Positions 25,442 through 33,792 of a stretch of DNA of 64,000 nt are shown in pieces; the first letter of the stretch is position 1; every line of letters starts with the position of its first letter. The notes beneath the pieces are model-generated. The model worked only from the letters and a program-made list of their open reading frames with translations, was not told the origin of the DNA and ran no database searches. The position numbers and the translations under genes were made by a program. Source of the stretch: Nocardioides terrigena (GTDB lineage Bacteria > Actinomycetota > Actinomycetes > Propionibacteriales > Nocardioidaceae); contig NZ_PZYY01000002.1 of the NCBI RefSeq assembly GCF_003047265.1, forward strand, positions 248,001-312,000. The letters run 5' to 3'.

Positions 25442-26443
25442 GTGAGTGACCTGATCCAAACCCCGTCCCTCGGGCGCCTCGCCGTGGTCCCCGCCCGTGA
25501 CGTCTGGCCGCACGAGGCGCTCGACTTCACCCCATGGCTCCTCGACAACGTCGACGTCCTCAGCGACCTCCTCGGCATGGACCTGGTGCTGGAAGTGGCC
25601 GAGCATCCCGTCGGTGGGTTCAGCCTCGACCTCAAGGGCTACGACGAAGCCACCGGCGAAACCGTGATCGTGGAGAACCAACTCGAAGTCTCCGACCACA
25701 CCCACCTCGGCCAGATCATCACCTATGCCGCCGGGACCGATCCGACGACCATCGTGTGGGTCACCACCGGGTTCCGCCCCGAGCACCGGGCAGCGATCGA
25801 CTGGCTCAACCAGCGCACCGACGAGAACACCCGCGTCTTCGGGGTCGTCATCCACGTCGTACGGATCGGTACCTCCGAACCTGCCCCCAACTTCGAACTC
25901 GTCGCCCAACCCAACGACTGGGAGAAGCAGGTCAAGAAGGCCAACTCCGCCCCGAGTGCGAACGCCAACGCGAAGGCCGCCCTCTACTTCGATTTCTGGG
26001 ACCAGGTCCTCACCCGGGTTCGTGCCGAGCACCCGCACTGGACGCGGGGGAAGACCACCAGCGCCTCCTACTGCGACACCACCTTCGGCCTGCCCGGTGT
26101 CACCGGGTCGATGGGGTGGAGCAGGGAGGGCCTCACCGCCCAGATCTACTTCCAGGCCGCTGACCCCGCCCTGGCGACCGCACGGTTCAACGCCCTGTCC
26201 GCCCTGCGTGAGGAGTTCGAGGCTGCCCTTGGGGCGACACCGATCTGGGATCCTATGGAGGGCCGCAAGGCCTCCCGTGTGTACCTGCTTTCCGGGTTCA
26301 CCGACCTCGCCGACCGCAGCCAGTGGCCTGCCATGACCGAATGGCTCATCGAGAACCAGGTGCGCCTGCGTACCGCGTTCGCTGCCGTTGGAGGACTCAA
26401 GGGCGTCACCGCTCGCGACGCCGACGAACACCGCGACGAGTAA
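25442..26443 (+). CDS. DUF4268 protein with N-terminal nuclease-like fold
   Basis: 333 residues from GTG 25442. Residues about 60-110 contain the PD-(D/E)XK-type segment GFSLDLKGYDEATGETVIVE with NQLEVSDHTHLGQIITYAAG after it. A Gln replaces the usual catalytic Lys (VIVENQL), as in other DUF4268 proteins. The C-terminal half (YFDFWDQVLTRV ... WPAMTEWLIENQVRL) is the DUF4268 domain. Relatives occur in islands, often with restriction or defence genes; a DNA-related role is inferred. The antitoxin-like gene follows within 12 bp. Confidence 0.8.
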   Translation: MSDLIQTPSLGRLAVVPARDVWPHEALDFTPWLLDNVDVLSDLLGMDLVLEVAEHPVGGFSLDLKGYDEATGETVIVENQLEVSDHTHLGQIITYAAGTDPTTIVWVTTGFRPEHRAAIDWLNQRTDENTRVFGVVIHVVRIGTSEPAPNFELVAQPNDWEKQVKKANSAPSANANAKAALYFDFWDQVLTRVRAEHPHWTRGKTTSASYCDTTFGLPGVTGSMGWSREGLTAQIYFQAADPALATARFNALSALREEFEAALGATPIWDPMEGRKASRVYLLSGFTDLADRSQWPAMTEWLIENQVRLRTAFAAVGGLKGVTARDADEHRDE

Positions 26444-26454
26444 GCACTCGCGCC

Positions 26455-27246
26455 ATGGACGGCCACACCCCGGACGAGCGCCGAGAGCGCAGCCGACGCA
26501 TCGCCGACCCCATCGCTTCCGGCCGACTCGAAGGCCAACAACCCGCCCCCGAGTTCCTCGCCGACGCCAAGGACTACATCGAGGAACGCATCGACGGCAA
26601 CGAACTCGTCAACCGGGCCCGCCACCGCTGGGGCCTCCCCGGCCAGGAGCGAACCCCGGCCCCAACCGACGTTAGACGGTGCGTTAGTTGTGGTGAAACG
26701 TCCGGAACTGCCGCGACGAGTGCGCGCACATGCCGACGAGTGGGCGTTACCGCTCGCCGTCAGTCTCGTCCCAGCGGGTCCTGCTTCCCACGGGCGCTCC
26801 AGTACTCGACGCGCACGAGGGCGGCTGCTAGTTCGAAGCGTGTAGCCAGAAGTTGGAGATCTTGTGATGTCTGCGCCCGCTCCTGCCGAGTTCGGGACTT
26901 GGACTGGCTTGTGACGGCGTCGGACTCGTCGAGGTCCTGGCCATCGAGCCCTTCAACGAGCGACGCGGCCTCGGCCATGATGGTACGGACGCGGGTGAGG
27001 TCGATCATGACCGGACCCTTTCACGGGCTCGTTCACGTCTTGAACGATTTGGGCAAAGTCTCTGGCCCGTCGTCATCATGGAGTGTTCACGCTCTACCCG
27101 TTTCGGAACACAACGCGTGCATCCGGTTCGGCGGGCCGGGACCTCGCGCCCATGGCCGCATCTGCTGCGATTATCGCATCCGCACATGCCGATGTGCGCG
27201 CTCCGCAGGTGTACGGGGCCACCGAGGGTCAGAATGCGTCTCATGA
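26455..27246 (+). CDS. VbhA-type antitoxin, probably 3'-disrupted
   Basis: Starts at ATG 26455. Residues 1-65 match the VbhA antitoxin fold: TPDERRERSRRIADPIASGR, then LEGQQPAPEFLADAKDYIEE and NELVNRARHRWGL. VbhA antitoxins inhibit Fic AMP-transferase toxins. After about position 26650 the frame stays open to 27246 but reads through a repeat copy and antisense to the gene at 26760-27008, so the natural C-terminus and stop were probably lost. No Fic gene lies in the island. Confidence 0.5.
   Translation: MDGHTPDERRERSRRIADPIASGRLEGQQPAPEFLADAKDYIEERIDGNELVNRARHRWGLPGQERTPAPTDVRRCVSCGETSGTAATSARTCRRVGVTARRQSRPSGSCFPRALQYSTRTRAAASSKRVARSWRSCDVCARSCRVRDLDWLVTASDSSRSWPSSPSTSDAASAMMVRTRVRSIMTGPFHGLVHVLNDLGKVSGPSSSWSVHALPVSEHNACIRFGGPGPRAHGRICCDYRIRTCRCARSAGVRGHRGSECVS
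26698..26747. repeat. Dispersed palindromic repeat, copy after the VbhA region
   Basis: ACGTCCGG at the left and GGGCGT at the right, with inner CTGCCGCGACGAGTGCGCGC; the inner GAGTGCGCGC core is shared with 27669-27719. Confidence 0.6.
26760..27008 (-). CDS. Hypothetical 82-residue helical protein
   Basis: 82 residues from ATG 27008 behind GAAAGGG. It opens MIDLTRVRTIMAEAASLVEG and has a helical, charged composition (RTRQERAQTSQDLQLLATRF). The codon pattern is good (GC-rich third positions). No family is recognised. It is flanked on both sides by palindromic repeat copies, as a single-gene unit in reverse orientation. Confidence 0.65.
   Translation of the reverse strand: MIDLTRVRTIMAEAASLVEGLDGQDLDESDAVTSQSKSRTRQERAQTSQDLQLLATRFELAAALVRVEYWSARGKQDPLGRD
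27154..27204. repeat. Dispersed palindromic repeat, copy before the 27.2-kb lipoprotein
   Basis: GGCCGCATCTGCTGCGAT at the left and CGCACATGCCGATGTGCGCG at the right; the latter contains the hairpin CGCACAT/ATGTGCG. Confidence 0.55.
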
Positions 27247-27668
27247 CCATGGTGTCTTACCTCGGGAGACTATCCGGCAGCAGCTTTCTGCTCGGGCCTG
27301 TCGCGTGCGCCCTGCTTGCTGGCTGCATGGCGCCCGGCATGGGGTCCGACCCGGTGGAAGCGCAATGGGAGTCGCGCGAATCTTTGCCGAGTTGTGGCTC
27401 CCTGCAACTTCAGCAGGGCGAGGAACTGAAGGTCGACGGCGAGACGGAACTCGCATGCATGGAACGAGCTATGGATTCCGGTCGGGGCGCAGAACTAACC
27501 GTCACGTACCCCACCACCGAAGGTGACCCTGTTACGGACTACTACCGGGTGACACCGGACGGCTCGACGGAGGTGTACACCGACTCCACTCAGGATGCTT
27601 TCAGCGACCAGAAGTGGAGTTTTGCCAACTGCAACCAGCCCAACACTGTGCTCGACGTCAACTGTTGA
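27234..27668 (+). CDS. Putative small lipoprotein
   Basis: 144 residues from ATG 27234 behind GAGGGT; later in-frame ATGs at 27243 and 27249 are possible. The signal ends in CALLAGC (lipobox LAGC). The mature part has four further cysteines (SCGSLQ, LACMER, NCNQ, DVNC), likely two disulfides, and a beta pattern (YYRVTPDGSTEVYTDSTQD). No family is recognised. A repeat copy starts directly after the stop. Confidence 0.75.
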   Translation: MRLMTMVSYLGRLSGSSFLLGPVACALLAGCMAPGMGSDPVEAQWESRESLPSCGSLQLQQGEELKVDGETELACMERAMDSGRGAELTVTYPTTEGDPVTDYYRVTPDGSTEVYTDSTQDAFSDQKWSFANCNQPNTVLDVNC

Positions 27669-27719
27669 ACGTCTCATCTGCCGTGACGAGTGCGCGCGCT
27701 CATGCCGATGAGCGAGCGT
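27669..27719. repeat. Dispersed palindromic repeat, copy after the 27.2-kb lipoprotein
   Basis: Starts one base after the TGA. ACGTCTCATCTGCCG at the left, inner GACGAGTGCGCGCGCTCAT, and CCGATGAGCGAGCGT at the right. Confidence 0.6.
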
Positions 27720-27725
27720 CCAGTT

Positions 27726-27878
27726 TCAGCGGAGTTCGCGCAACTCGTCGTCAACCGTGCGCCAAGTGAAGGCACTTTCTGCTGCAGCGCGGTGCCGTTC
27801 GCTCACGTCACCGAAGTATCGGCGCCCTTCTACCAATGCTTCAAGGAGGTGCCGCTCCTGCGGGGTGGGCTCGTCCAT
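27726..27878 (-). CDS. Small charged protein (50 residues)
   Basis: 50 residues from ATG 27878 to TGA at 27726. The sequence opens MDEPTPQERHLLEALVEGRR and ends TVDDELRELR; it is helical and strongly charged, with coding-type third positions. Too short for an assignment. It sits alone between two repeat copies. Confidence 0.5.
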   Translation of the reverse strand: MDEPTPQERHLLEALVEGRRYFGDVSERHRAAAESAFTWRTVDDELRELR

Positions 27879-28194
27879 CGATGGCTCTCGGTCATGGGGT
27901 TCTGATCACGGATTTGGCGAGAAGCGTACGTGCTGGCAACCCTTGGTGCGAGTCTCGCCCCGCCAACGGCGGGGTTCGACCGTCGGCTGCGAAGCGCCCG
28001 CTCATGCCGCATGCCGCGCGGTCGGTCATGACGACATCGAATTGTGGACCTTACGGGGCAGTCCTTTCGTAACCCGCCGTTAGCCAAACGACGGCTAGAC
28101 GTGCGGTGCTAGGGCACGCGATAGTGATCGTCAATGCTCCGCAGCGACAATGGGAGTGGCGTAACGCGCCCAACTCCCCGAAGGGGGGTCGCAC
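27879..28194. other. 316-bp gap with a weak repeat copy
   Basis: No gene seen. A weak match to the palindromic repeat (GCCCGCTCATGCCGCATGCCG) is near 27996, and a small hairpin around GCCGTTAGCCAAACGACGGC (28070-28089). Confidence 0.4.
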
Positions 28195-28719
28195 GTGCCT
28201 CAAACCATTCTCGCCGCCTGGACCTTTTACACAGCCTTCGGAACGGAAACCGCTACGGAGGCGAGCCGCCTGGTGACCGGCAGTGAGTCGGGGGTGTCCA
28301 GCGCCGCGACCGTGAGGTGGGAAGCCCACGGAAGCGCGCCGTCACTGACCCATCCGATAGCGCCCGATGGACAGGTCGACGCTTTCTGGGGGCTGCTCTT
28401 CGGGCTCAGTTTCTACGTGCCCCTGCTGAGCGCCGCGACATTCTCTCCTCCGGCCAGAACGACGATCAATGAATTTGCCGCCGTCGGCATTTCCGGAGAG
28501 TTCATGAACAAGATCCGGGACCGCGTCAGGCCATCGACCTACACCGTCTTTGCCGTTGCCCCCCACGACGTGGCCGAGCGGCTACAGGATGAGGTCGCGC
28601 CGTTGCAACCGGACGAGTTCGTGTCAGCGGTAATGCAACCTGGTCGAGCCTTCACGGTGGAAGACTTGTTCCACAGCGAGCCGAATGAGAGCAGCATGCA
28701 CGCCCGACCGGCTCGCTGA
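28195..28719 (+). CDS. DUF1269 family membrane protein
   Basis: 174 residues from GTG 28195 behind a G-rich site. The DUF1269 core is recognisable: a Gly/hydrophobic membrane stretch FWGLLFGLSFYVPLLSAATF in the middle, then EFAAVGISGEFMNKIRDRVR and a final ferredoxin-like half (YTVFAVAPHDVAERLQDEV). Full DUF1269 proteins have a clearer first half with FDD.Y.A; that is diverged here. Function unknown; probably associated with the inner membrane. Confidence 0.65.
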   Translation: MPQTILAAWTFYTAFGTETATEASRLVTGSESGVSSAATVRWEAHGSAPSLTHPIAPDGQVDAFWGLLFGLSFYVPLLSAATFSPPARTTINEFAAVGISGEFMNKIRDRVRPSTYTVFAVAPHDVAERLQDEVAPLQPDEFVSAVMQPGRAFTVEDLFHSEPNESSMHARPAR

Positions 28720-28743
28720 AACCCTCACGGGCGTCAGCAGCAA

Positions 28744-28793
28744 ACGTCCGCATCTGCCGCTGATGGTGCGCGGAACTATCGATGAGCGGACGT
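28744..28793. repeat. Dispersed palindromic repeat, best copy
   Basis: Outer arms ACGTCCGC (28744-28751) and GCGGACGT (28786-28793) are perfectly complementary. Inside are ATCTGCCGCTGATGGTGCGC and ATCGATGA. 24 bases after the DUF1269 stop. Confidence 0.65.
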
Positions 28794-28840
28794 CGAACAG
28801 GAAGCCAGCCAGCAGTGGCGCTGCTCGGGGATGTGGAATC

Positions 28841-29680
28841 GTGTCCGACGTGCGTACCCGGGTTCTCTACCTCACTGACCTGACCTATCAGGCGCGCGGT
28901 CGCCGGTACTGCGACGAGGACATTCAACTGTCTGCTGACCTGCGACAACATTTCGTCCTCGCCTTGTGCCACCCACTTGATGCGCTCGATTTGATGGACG
29001 ACTTCGATGTGGTGGTCGTTCGGAACACTGGTCCCGTAATCCACTACCAGCAGGCCTATGACGCGTTCACACGTCGCGCGCGGGACGCGGGAGCGAAGGT
29101 CTTCACCGAACTGACGGGGAAGGCAGACCAGCGCGGGAAGCAGTACCTGCTTGACCTCTTCGCGGCAGGTCTCCCTGTCATCCCCACCATCGAACGACCG
29201 GATGAAATCAAGCGACTGCCTTCGGTTCAGGAGTATGTGCTGAAACCCAAGATGGGCGCGGACTCGGTGGGGCTTCGGTTCGTAGGTCCCGAGGACCTGA
29301 ACAGCATGGAACTCGACGGCACACTCGTCCAGCCAAGAATCGACATCACTTACGAGGTGTCGTTCTACTTCGTGGGGCGCACCTTCCACTACGCCCTCTA
29401 CGCTCCCGACCAAGAGAGCCGCTGGGGCCTCGAACCGTACCCACCCACCGATGCCGACTTGCGGTTTGCCCAGATGTTCGTCGACTGGAACACCATTGAC
29501 TACGGCATCCAACGGGTCGATGCCTGTCGGACTGTCGACGGCGACCTACTGCTCGTCGAACTGGAAGACCTGAACCCCTTCCTCTCACTCGACCGCATCG
29601 CTCCGGCGCAACGTCAGGCGTTCGTGGACGATGTGGTTGCGTCGATTGCGCACTTGGCGGATGCCGCCCGCTCAAGGTAA
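28841..29680 (+). CDS. ATP-grasp-like protein
   Basis: 279 residues from GTG 28841. The first 110 residues form a Rossmann-like lid (VLYLTDLTYQARG, DDFDVVVVRNTGPVIHY). The middle resembles an ATP-grasp ligase with YVLKPKMGADSVGLRFV (nucleotide-binding lysine and glycine loop), and the acidic metal site LLLVELEDLNPFLSLD is near the end. ATP-grasp enzymes join a carboxylate to an amine or thiol; a RimK- or peptide-ligase-like reaction is possible. No substrate peptide gene is obvious. Confidence 0.65.
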   Translation: MSDVRTRVLYLTDLTYQARGRRYCDEDIQLSADLRQHFVLALCHPLDALDLMDDFDVVVVRNTGPVIHYQQAYDAFTRRARDAGAKVFTELTGKADQRGKQYLLDLFAAGLPVIPTIERPDEIKRLPSVQEYVLKPKMGADSVGLRFVGPEDLNSMELDGTLVQPRIDITYEVSFYFVGRTFHYALYAPDQESRWGLEPYPPTDADLRFAQMFVDWNTIDYGIQRVDACRTVDGDLLLVELEDLNPFLSLDRIAPAQRQAFVDDVVASIAHLADAARSR

Positions 29681-29687
29681 GGATGGG

Positions 29688-29722
29688 ACGACCGCACATG
29701 CCGCGATGAGTGCACGCATTCG
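29688..29722. repeat. Dispersed palindromic repeat, copy after the ATP-grasp gene
   Basis: ACGACCGCACATGCCGCGAT followed by GAGTGCACGCATTCG, 7 bases after the stop; a shortened member. Confidence 0.5.
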
Positions 29723-29753
29723 CTAGTTCGGCGATCAGCACTAGCCTCAATTC

Positions 29754-30074
29754 GTGTCTCAGAAGTCAGATCGTCAGCAAGCTCGCGAGACGGTGGCGAC
29801 ATACCACGAAGCGGAGCTCGCCGGACTCGTCGCGCACGTAGCCGAGGCGATTGACCGGTTCCGCAGCGGCGAACTCAAGGCCTTCGACGTCGACGAGGTG
29901 TTGTTCCAGTACTCACGCGCCGCGAAAGAACTCTGGAAGTTCTGCAACATCGGCAACGTCCAGGTGACCGAGGGCCAGTTGCACGGAGCTCCGCCGATCG
30001 ACTGGTGGGAACGCGGAACACCGAGACGCGCAAGACGTCCCGTCGACGAACCACCGACCAGCGAACATCCGTGA
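29754..30074 (+). CDS. Hypothetical 106-residue protein
   Basis: 106 residues from GTG 29754. A helical core VAEAIDRFRSGELKAFDVDE runs into VLFQYSRAAKELWKFC, then a short proline- and arginine-rich tail. Similar 'DVDxxLxxYxRAAxELWxFC' proteins occur in actinobacterial islands, without known function. A diverged repeat copy (30087-30119) follows. Confidence 0.65.
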   Translation: MSQKSDRQQARETVATYHEAELAGLVAHVAEAIDRFRSGELKAFDVDEVLFQYSRAAKELWKFCNIGNVQVTEGQLHGAPPIDWWERGTPRRARRPVDEPPTSEHP

Positions 30075-30165
30075 AAGCCACGCGGCCGAACGTGCGACGT
30101 TCCGCCGCGATGCGATTAGCCCGTGGACTGCCGATCCGTCGGCGCGACATGCGCCTCTCGGGTCC

Positions 30166-30567
30166 ATGACTGAGTTTCGTACTGACGATAGGCAGCTGCC
30201 TCCGGGTGTTTGTCCTCGGTGTGGGGGGCCGATCGCGCGGAAGCGGCGGGGGAGGCCTCCGAAGTGGTGCTCGCAACGGTGCCGGCGCGCCGCATACGAG
30301 GAGCGACGTGCAGCCGCCAGCGGGGTGGTGGCGATCGAGTTGGTGCGGGCAGCTCCAGTGGTGAAGGAGCATGACCTGGGGGAGTGTGTGGCCCGTGTTG
30401 CTGCATCTCCGACAGCGTGCAAACGCGTACTTCAGGCGATGGCTCGGCAGGCCCGAGCCTCTGATCTACGCGGGGATCCGAAGTGGGAGGGCGCGATCAC
30501 GGCGCTGTTCAGTCTGGCCGATGCAATCTTGCATCCGGAGCGTTCGCAGTCGCGGTTCTGGCGCTGA
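30166..30567 (+). CDS. Zinc-finger-like hypothetical protein
   Basis: 133 residues from ATG 30166. The N-terminal zinc element is CPRCGGPIARKRRGRPPKWC with SQRCRRAAYEERRAA after it; RGRPP resembles an AT-hook, so nucleic-acid binding is plausible. The C-terminal part is helical (RVLQAMARQARASDLRGDPK). Such proteins are common in actinobacterial mobile DNA. It is the last gene before the catabolic cluster. Confidence 0.7.
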   Translation: MTEFRTDDRQLPPGVCPRCGGPIARKRRGRPPKWCSQRCRRAAYEERRAAASGVVAIELVRAAPVVKEHDLGECVARVAASPTACKRVLQAMARQARASDLRGDPKWEGAITALFSLADAILHPERSQSRFWR

Positions 30568-30973
30568 CTGACGTGCCACGACGGTCTCGGGCTTTGTGTA
30601 CGGACGGATACCCAGACCGACAGTGCATGAGGTGTGTCGGCTCAGGGATCGCGTCGCGATCGCAGATGAGACCCAGCGTGCGGACGCGGAAGCCCCGCCC
30701 ATGCGGGTCACGGGCAAAGAGGGGCCGTTCTCCTGGCGGGGTTCGCAGGAGGGGCTAGGGACGCACTGACGCGTTCGAGCGTTCAAGACAAACAGACGTG
30801 CCATGTCAGAACCTCCCGCGTCTGCGCAGAATGCCCTGCAAGTTCACCGGCCAGGTCGGCGCGCCCGGCCCATGGGCTTCCACCCACCGCGCGTGCAGCG
30901 GCAGCTCCGGACGGATCAGCGCCGCCAAGGCGGTGGCACTGGTTTGTCGTGCTCGACTCGCGCGGCTCGAGTG
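30568..30973. other. 406-bp gap before the catabolic operon end
   Basis: No convincing gene. A plus-strand frame from about 30597 to 30768 has an acceptable codon pattern but no recognisable family, and antisense frames overlap it. It may be a remnant. Confidence 0.4.
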
Positions 30974-31984
30974 TCAGTTGTTCCCAGCAAGCGTGAGAGC
31001 GATGTCGTAGATCATGTCCTCCTGACCGCCGACCAGACTCCGCTTTCCGCACTCGAGCAGCAGGTCACGCACGTCGACGTCGTAGCGCTGCGAGGCGACC
31101 TCTGCGTGCCGCAGGAACGACGAGTAGACGCCGGCGTAGCCCAGCGTCAGGGTCTCCCGGTCTACGCGAACCGGTCGGTCCTGGAGCGGGCGGACGATGT
31201 CGTCGGCGGCGTCCTGGAGCTTGAACAGATCGCAGCCGTGCTTGAAGTCCATGAGGTCGGCGACCGCGATGAAGGGCTCGATGGGGCAGTTCCCGGCGCC
31301 GGCGCCGTGCCCGGCCAGGGAGGCGTCGACGCGGTAGACGCCGTTCTCGACAGCCACCACCGAGTTCGCGACGGAGAGGGACAGGTTCTCGTGGGCGTGG
31401 ATGCCGATCTCGGTCTCGGGGTCGAGGGTGTCGCGGTACGCCTTCACGCGAGCGACGACGTCGTTCATCGTCAGCCGCCCACCGGAGTCGGTCACGTATA
31501 CGGCGTGGGCGCCGTAGGACTCCATCTGCTTGGCCTGCTTCGCCAGCTGTTCGGGCGAGGCCATGTGCGACAGCATCAGGAACCCTGAGACGTCCATCTC
31601 GAGCTCTCGGGCGGCTGCGATGTGCTGCGCGGAAACGTCGGCCTCGGTGCAGTGGGTGGCGACGCGGACGGAGCGGACGCCGAGGTCGTAGGCCTGCTTG
31701 AGCTCGTGGATGGTCCCGACTCCGGGTAGCAGGAGCGTGGTCAAGCGGGCCTTCTTGAGCACTGAGGCGGCGGCCTCGATCCACTCCCAGTCGGTGTTGC
31801 TGCCGGGTCCGTAGTTGACCGACGAGCCGGCGAGGCCGTCGCCGTGGGCGACCTCGATGGCGTCGACGCCGGCCTCGTCGAGGGCGATGACGATGCGCTT
31901 GACGTCCTCGGGGGTGATGCGGTGCCGGACGGCGTGCATGCCGTCACGCAGGGTGACGTCCTGGACGTAGATAGGGGTGCTCAT
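30974..31984 (-). CDS. mhpE: 4-hydroxy-2-oxovalerate aldolase
   Basis: 336 residues from ATG 31984, overlapping the mhpF stop (ATGA). DRE-TIM barrel: [11 protein letters not shown] at residue 11 holds the catalytic Arg-Asp pair, and the metal-binding histidines are in GIHAHEN. The C-terminal communication domain is present ([20 protein letters not shown]). The enzyme splits 4-hydroxy-2-oxovalerate to pyruvate and acetaldehyde and channels acetaldehyde to MhpF in a complex. Length is normal for the family. It is the last gene of the catabolic operon. Confidence 0.95.
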   Translation of the reverse strand: MSTPIYVQDVTLRDGMHAVRHRITPEDVKRIVIALDEAGVDAIEVAHGDGLAGSSVNYGPGSNTDWEWIEAAASVLKKARLTTLLLPGVGTIHELKQAYDLGVRSVRVATHCTEADVSAQHIAAARELEMDVSGFLMLSHMASPEQLAKQAKQMESYGAHAVYVTDSGGRLTMNDVVARVKAYRDTLDPETEIGIHAHENLSLSVANSVVAVENGVYRVDASLAGHGAGAGNCPIEPFIAVADLMDFKHGCDLFKLQDAADDIVRPLQDRPVRVDRETLTLGYAGVYSSFLRHAEVASQRYDVDVRDLLLECGKRSLVGGQEDMIYDIALTLAGNN

Positions 31985-32946
31985 GCGAGTGCCTCCTGAG
32001 CCGTCGAGGCCGCGGTGTTGGCGGCTATGCGCTCGGCCATCTGGACAGCAGCCGAGGTCATGATGTCGAGGTTCCCGGCGTACGCGGGCAGGTAGTGGGC
32101 GGCGCCCTCGACCTCGAGGAACACCGACACCTGATGCGTGGGACGCTCGGTGCCGGGTTCGAGCAGCGTGTGGACGGGTTGGTCGTCCGGGATGGGCGAG
32201 ATCTGCACCTTCTGCTTCAGGCGGTAGCCCGGCACGTAGGCGGCGACGTCGGCGACCATCTTCTCCACCGAGGAGACGATCTGCTCGTGGGTGTCGGCGT
32301 CGGGGGCGTTCACGAGCGCGAACACGGTGTCGCGCATCAGCAGCGGTGGCTCGGCCGGGTTGAGGATGATGATGGCCTTGCCGCGCTGAGCGCGACCGAC
32401 CTTCGTGATGGCCGCTGAGGTGGTCTCGGTGAACTCGTCGATGTTGGCGCGCGTGCCCGGCCCGGCGGACTTGGAGGCGATGGAGGCCACGATCTCTGCG
32501 TAGGCGACGGGCACGACCCGCGCCACGGCAGCGACCACCGGGATGGTGGCCTGGCCGCCGCAGGTGACCATGTTGACGTTCGGAGCGTCGAGGTGGTCCT
32601 CGAGGTTCACGGCCGGGATGACGTAGGGCCCGATGGCGGCCGGGGTGAGGTCGATGAGCCGCTTCCCCAGCGGTGCGAGCTTGGCGGCGTTCGCCTCGTG
32701 GGCCTTGGCGGAGGTGGCATCGAAGATGATGTCGATGTCGTCGAAGTCCGGCAGGGCCATGAGGCCGTCGACCCCCTCATGGGTCGTCTGCACGCCCATC
32801 CGCTTGGCGCGGGCGAGTCCGTCGGAGTCGGGGTCGATGCCGACCATGGCGCCCATCTCGAGGTGCTGGGCACCGCGCAGGACCTTGATCATCAGGTCAG
32901 TGCCGATGTTGCCGGAGCCGATGATGGCGACCTTCGTCTTGGTCAT
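31981..32946 (-). CDS. mhpF: Acetaldehyde dehydrogenase (acylating)
   Basis: 321 residues from ATG 32946. NAD-binding motif [12 protein letters not shown] near residue 8 and the acyl-accepting cysteine in [10 protein letters not shown] near 133. It converts acetaldehyde, NAD+ and CoA to acetyl-CoA. It pairs with MhpE in a channelling complex; the gene order mhpD-mhpF-mhpE, with 6-bp and overlapping junctions, supports this. Confidence 0.95.
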   Translation of the reverse strand: MTKTKVAIIGSGNIGTDLMIKVLRGAQHLEMGAMVGIDPDSDGLARAKRMGVQTTHEGVDGLMALPDFDDIDIIFDATSAKAHEANAAKLAPLGKRLIDLTPAAIGPYVIPAVNLEDHLDAPNVNMVTCGGQATIPVVAAVARVVPVAYAEIVASIASKSAGPGTRANIDEFTETTSAAITKVGRAQRGKAIIILNPAEPPLLMRDTVFALVNAPDADTHEQIVSSVEKMVADVAAYVPGYRLKQKVQISPIPDDQPVHTLLEPGTERPTHQVSVFLEVEGAAHYLPAYAGNLDIMTSAAVQMAERIAANTAASTAQEALA

Positions 32947-32952
32947 GAGGTT

Positions 32953-33792
32953 TCACTGCTCCTTGCTGGCGAGGGACATGGATACCGATCCGAGGCCGGT
33001 GATGTGCGCTTGGACCTGAGCGCCGGGCTCGATGGGCTTCATGGGGCCGAGGGCGCCCGAGAGGATGACCTGGCCGGCGCGGAGCGGCTCGCCGAGGTCA
33101 CGGGCCTGGCGGGCGAGCCACGCCAGCGCATTGAGGGGGTCGCCCAGACAGGCGGCGCCTTTGCCGGTGGAGACCTCCTCGCCGTCGACGGTCATGCTCA
33201 TCTCGACGTCACGCGGGACGAACTCGTCGAGGGTCTTCTTTTCGGTGCCGAGGACGTACGCGCCGGCGGAGGCGTTGTCGGCAACGGTGTCGCCGAAGGA
33301 GATGTCCCAGCCAGCGATGCGGCTGCCGCACACCTCGAGTGCCGCGACGGCGTAGTCGACCGCGGTGCGGACCTGAGCGTCGTCGAGGAGGCCGTCGGCG
33401 AGTTCGGCCTTGAGCACGAATGCGACCTCGGCCTCGACTCGCGGCTGCATGACTGCGTCGGGCGGAACGGCGGCGCCGTCGGCGTGGGCCATGTCGGCGA
33501 ACAGGATGCCGAAGTCCGGTTGGTCGACACCGAGCTGCGCCTGCACGGCTGGCGAGGTGAGACCGATCTTGCGGCCCACCACCTCCGCACCGGCGGCGAC
33601 GCGTGCCTCGGCGTTGCGGCGCTGGACGGCGTAGGCGGCCTGGAGGTCGTCGGAGCCGATCAGGTCCCGGACGGGCGGACACGGCTGACGGTGCTCGGCT
33701 GCGACCGCGAGGCGCTGCGCGGCTTCGTCGACCGTGACTGCGGATGCGGATGCGGCCCGAGTGGCGGGGGTAGGCGTGCTCATGTCACACAT
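32953..33792 (-). CDS. mhpD: 2-keto-4-pentenoate hydratase
   Basis: 279 residues from ATG 33792 (alternative ATG 33783); either start overlaps or abuts the MFS stop. The hydratase/FAH-like fold is shown by VVGRKIGLTSPAVQAQLGVD, QPRVEAEVAFVL (metal ligands) and ISFGDTVADNASAGAYVLG. It adds water to 2-hydroxypenta-2,4-dienoate to give 4-hydroxy-2-oxovalerate, the substrate of MhpE. E. coli MhpD is of similar size. Confidence 0.93.
   Translation of the reverse strand: MCDMSTPTPATRAASASAVTVDEAAQRLAVAAEHRQPCPPVRDLIGSDDLQAAYAVQRRNAEARVAAGAEVVGRKIGLTSPAVQAQLGVDQPDFGILFADMAHADGAAVPPDAVMQPRVEAEVAFVLKAELADGLLDDAQVRTAVDYAVAALEVCGSRIAGWDISFGDTVADNASAGAYVLGTEKKTLDEFVPRDVEMSMTVDGEEVSTGKGAACLGDPLNALAWLARQARDLGEPLRAGQVILSGALGPMKPIEPGAQVQAHITGLGSVSMSLASKEQ

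Noticed and set aside
24763..30567. Classical integron (attC sites)
   Set aside because: No integron integrase in the window and the repeats lack the RYYYAAC/GTTRRRY ends of attC, so only a cassette-like pattern is claimed.
26455..30973. Fic toxin partner for the VbhA-like antitoxin
   Set aside because: No HPFx(D/E)GNGR motif was found in any nearby frame.
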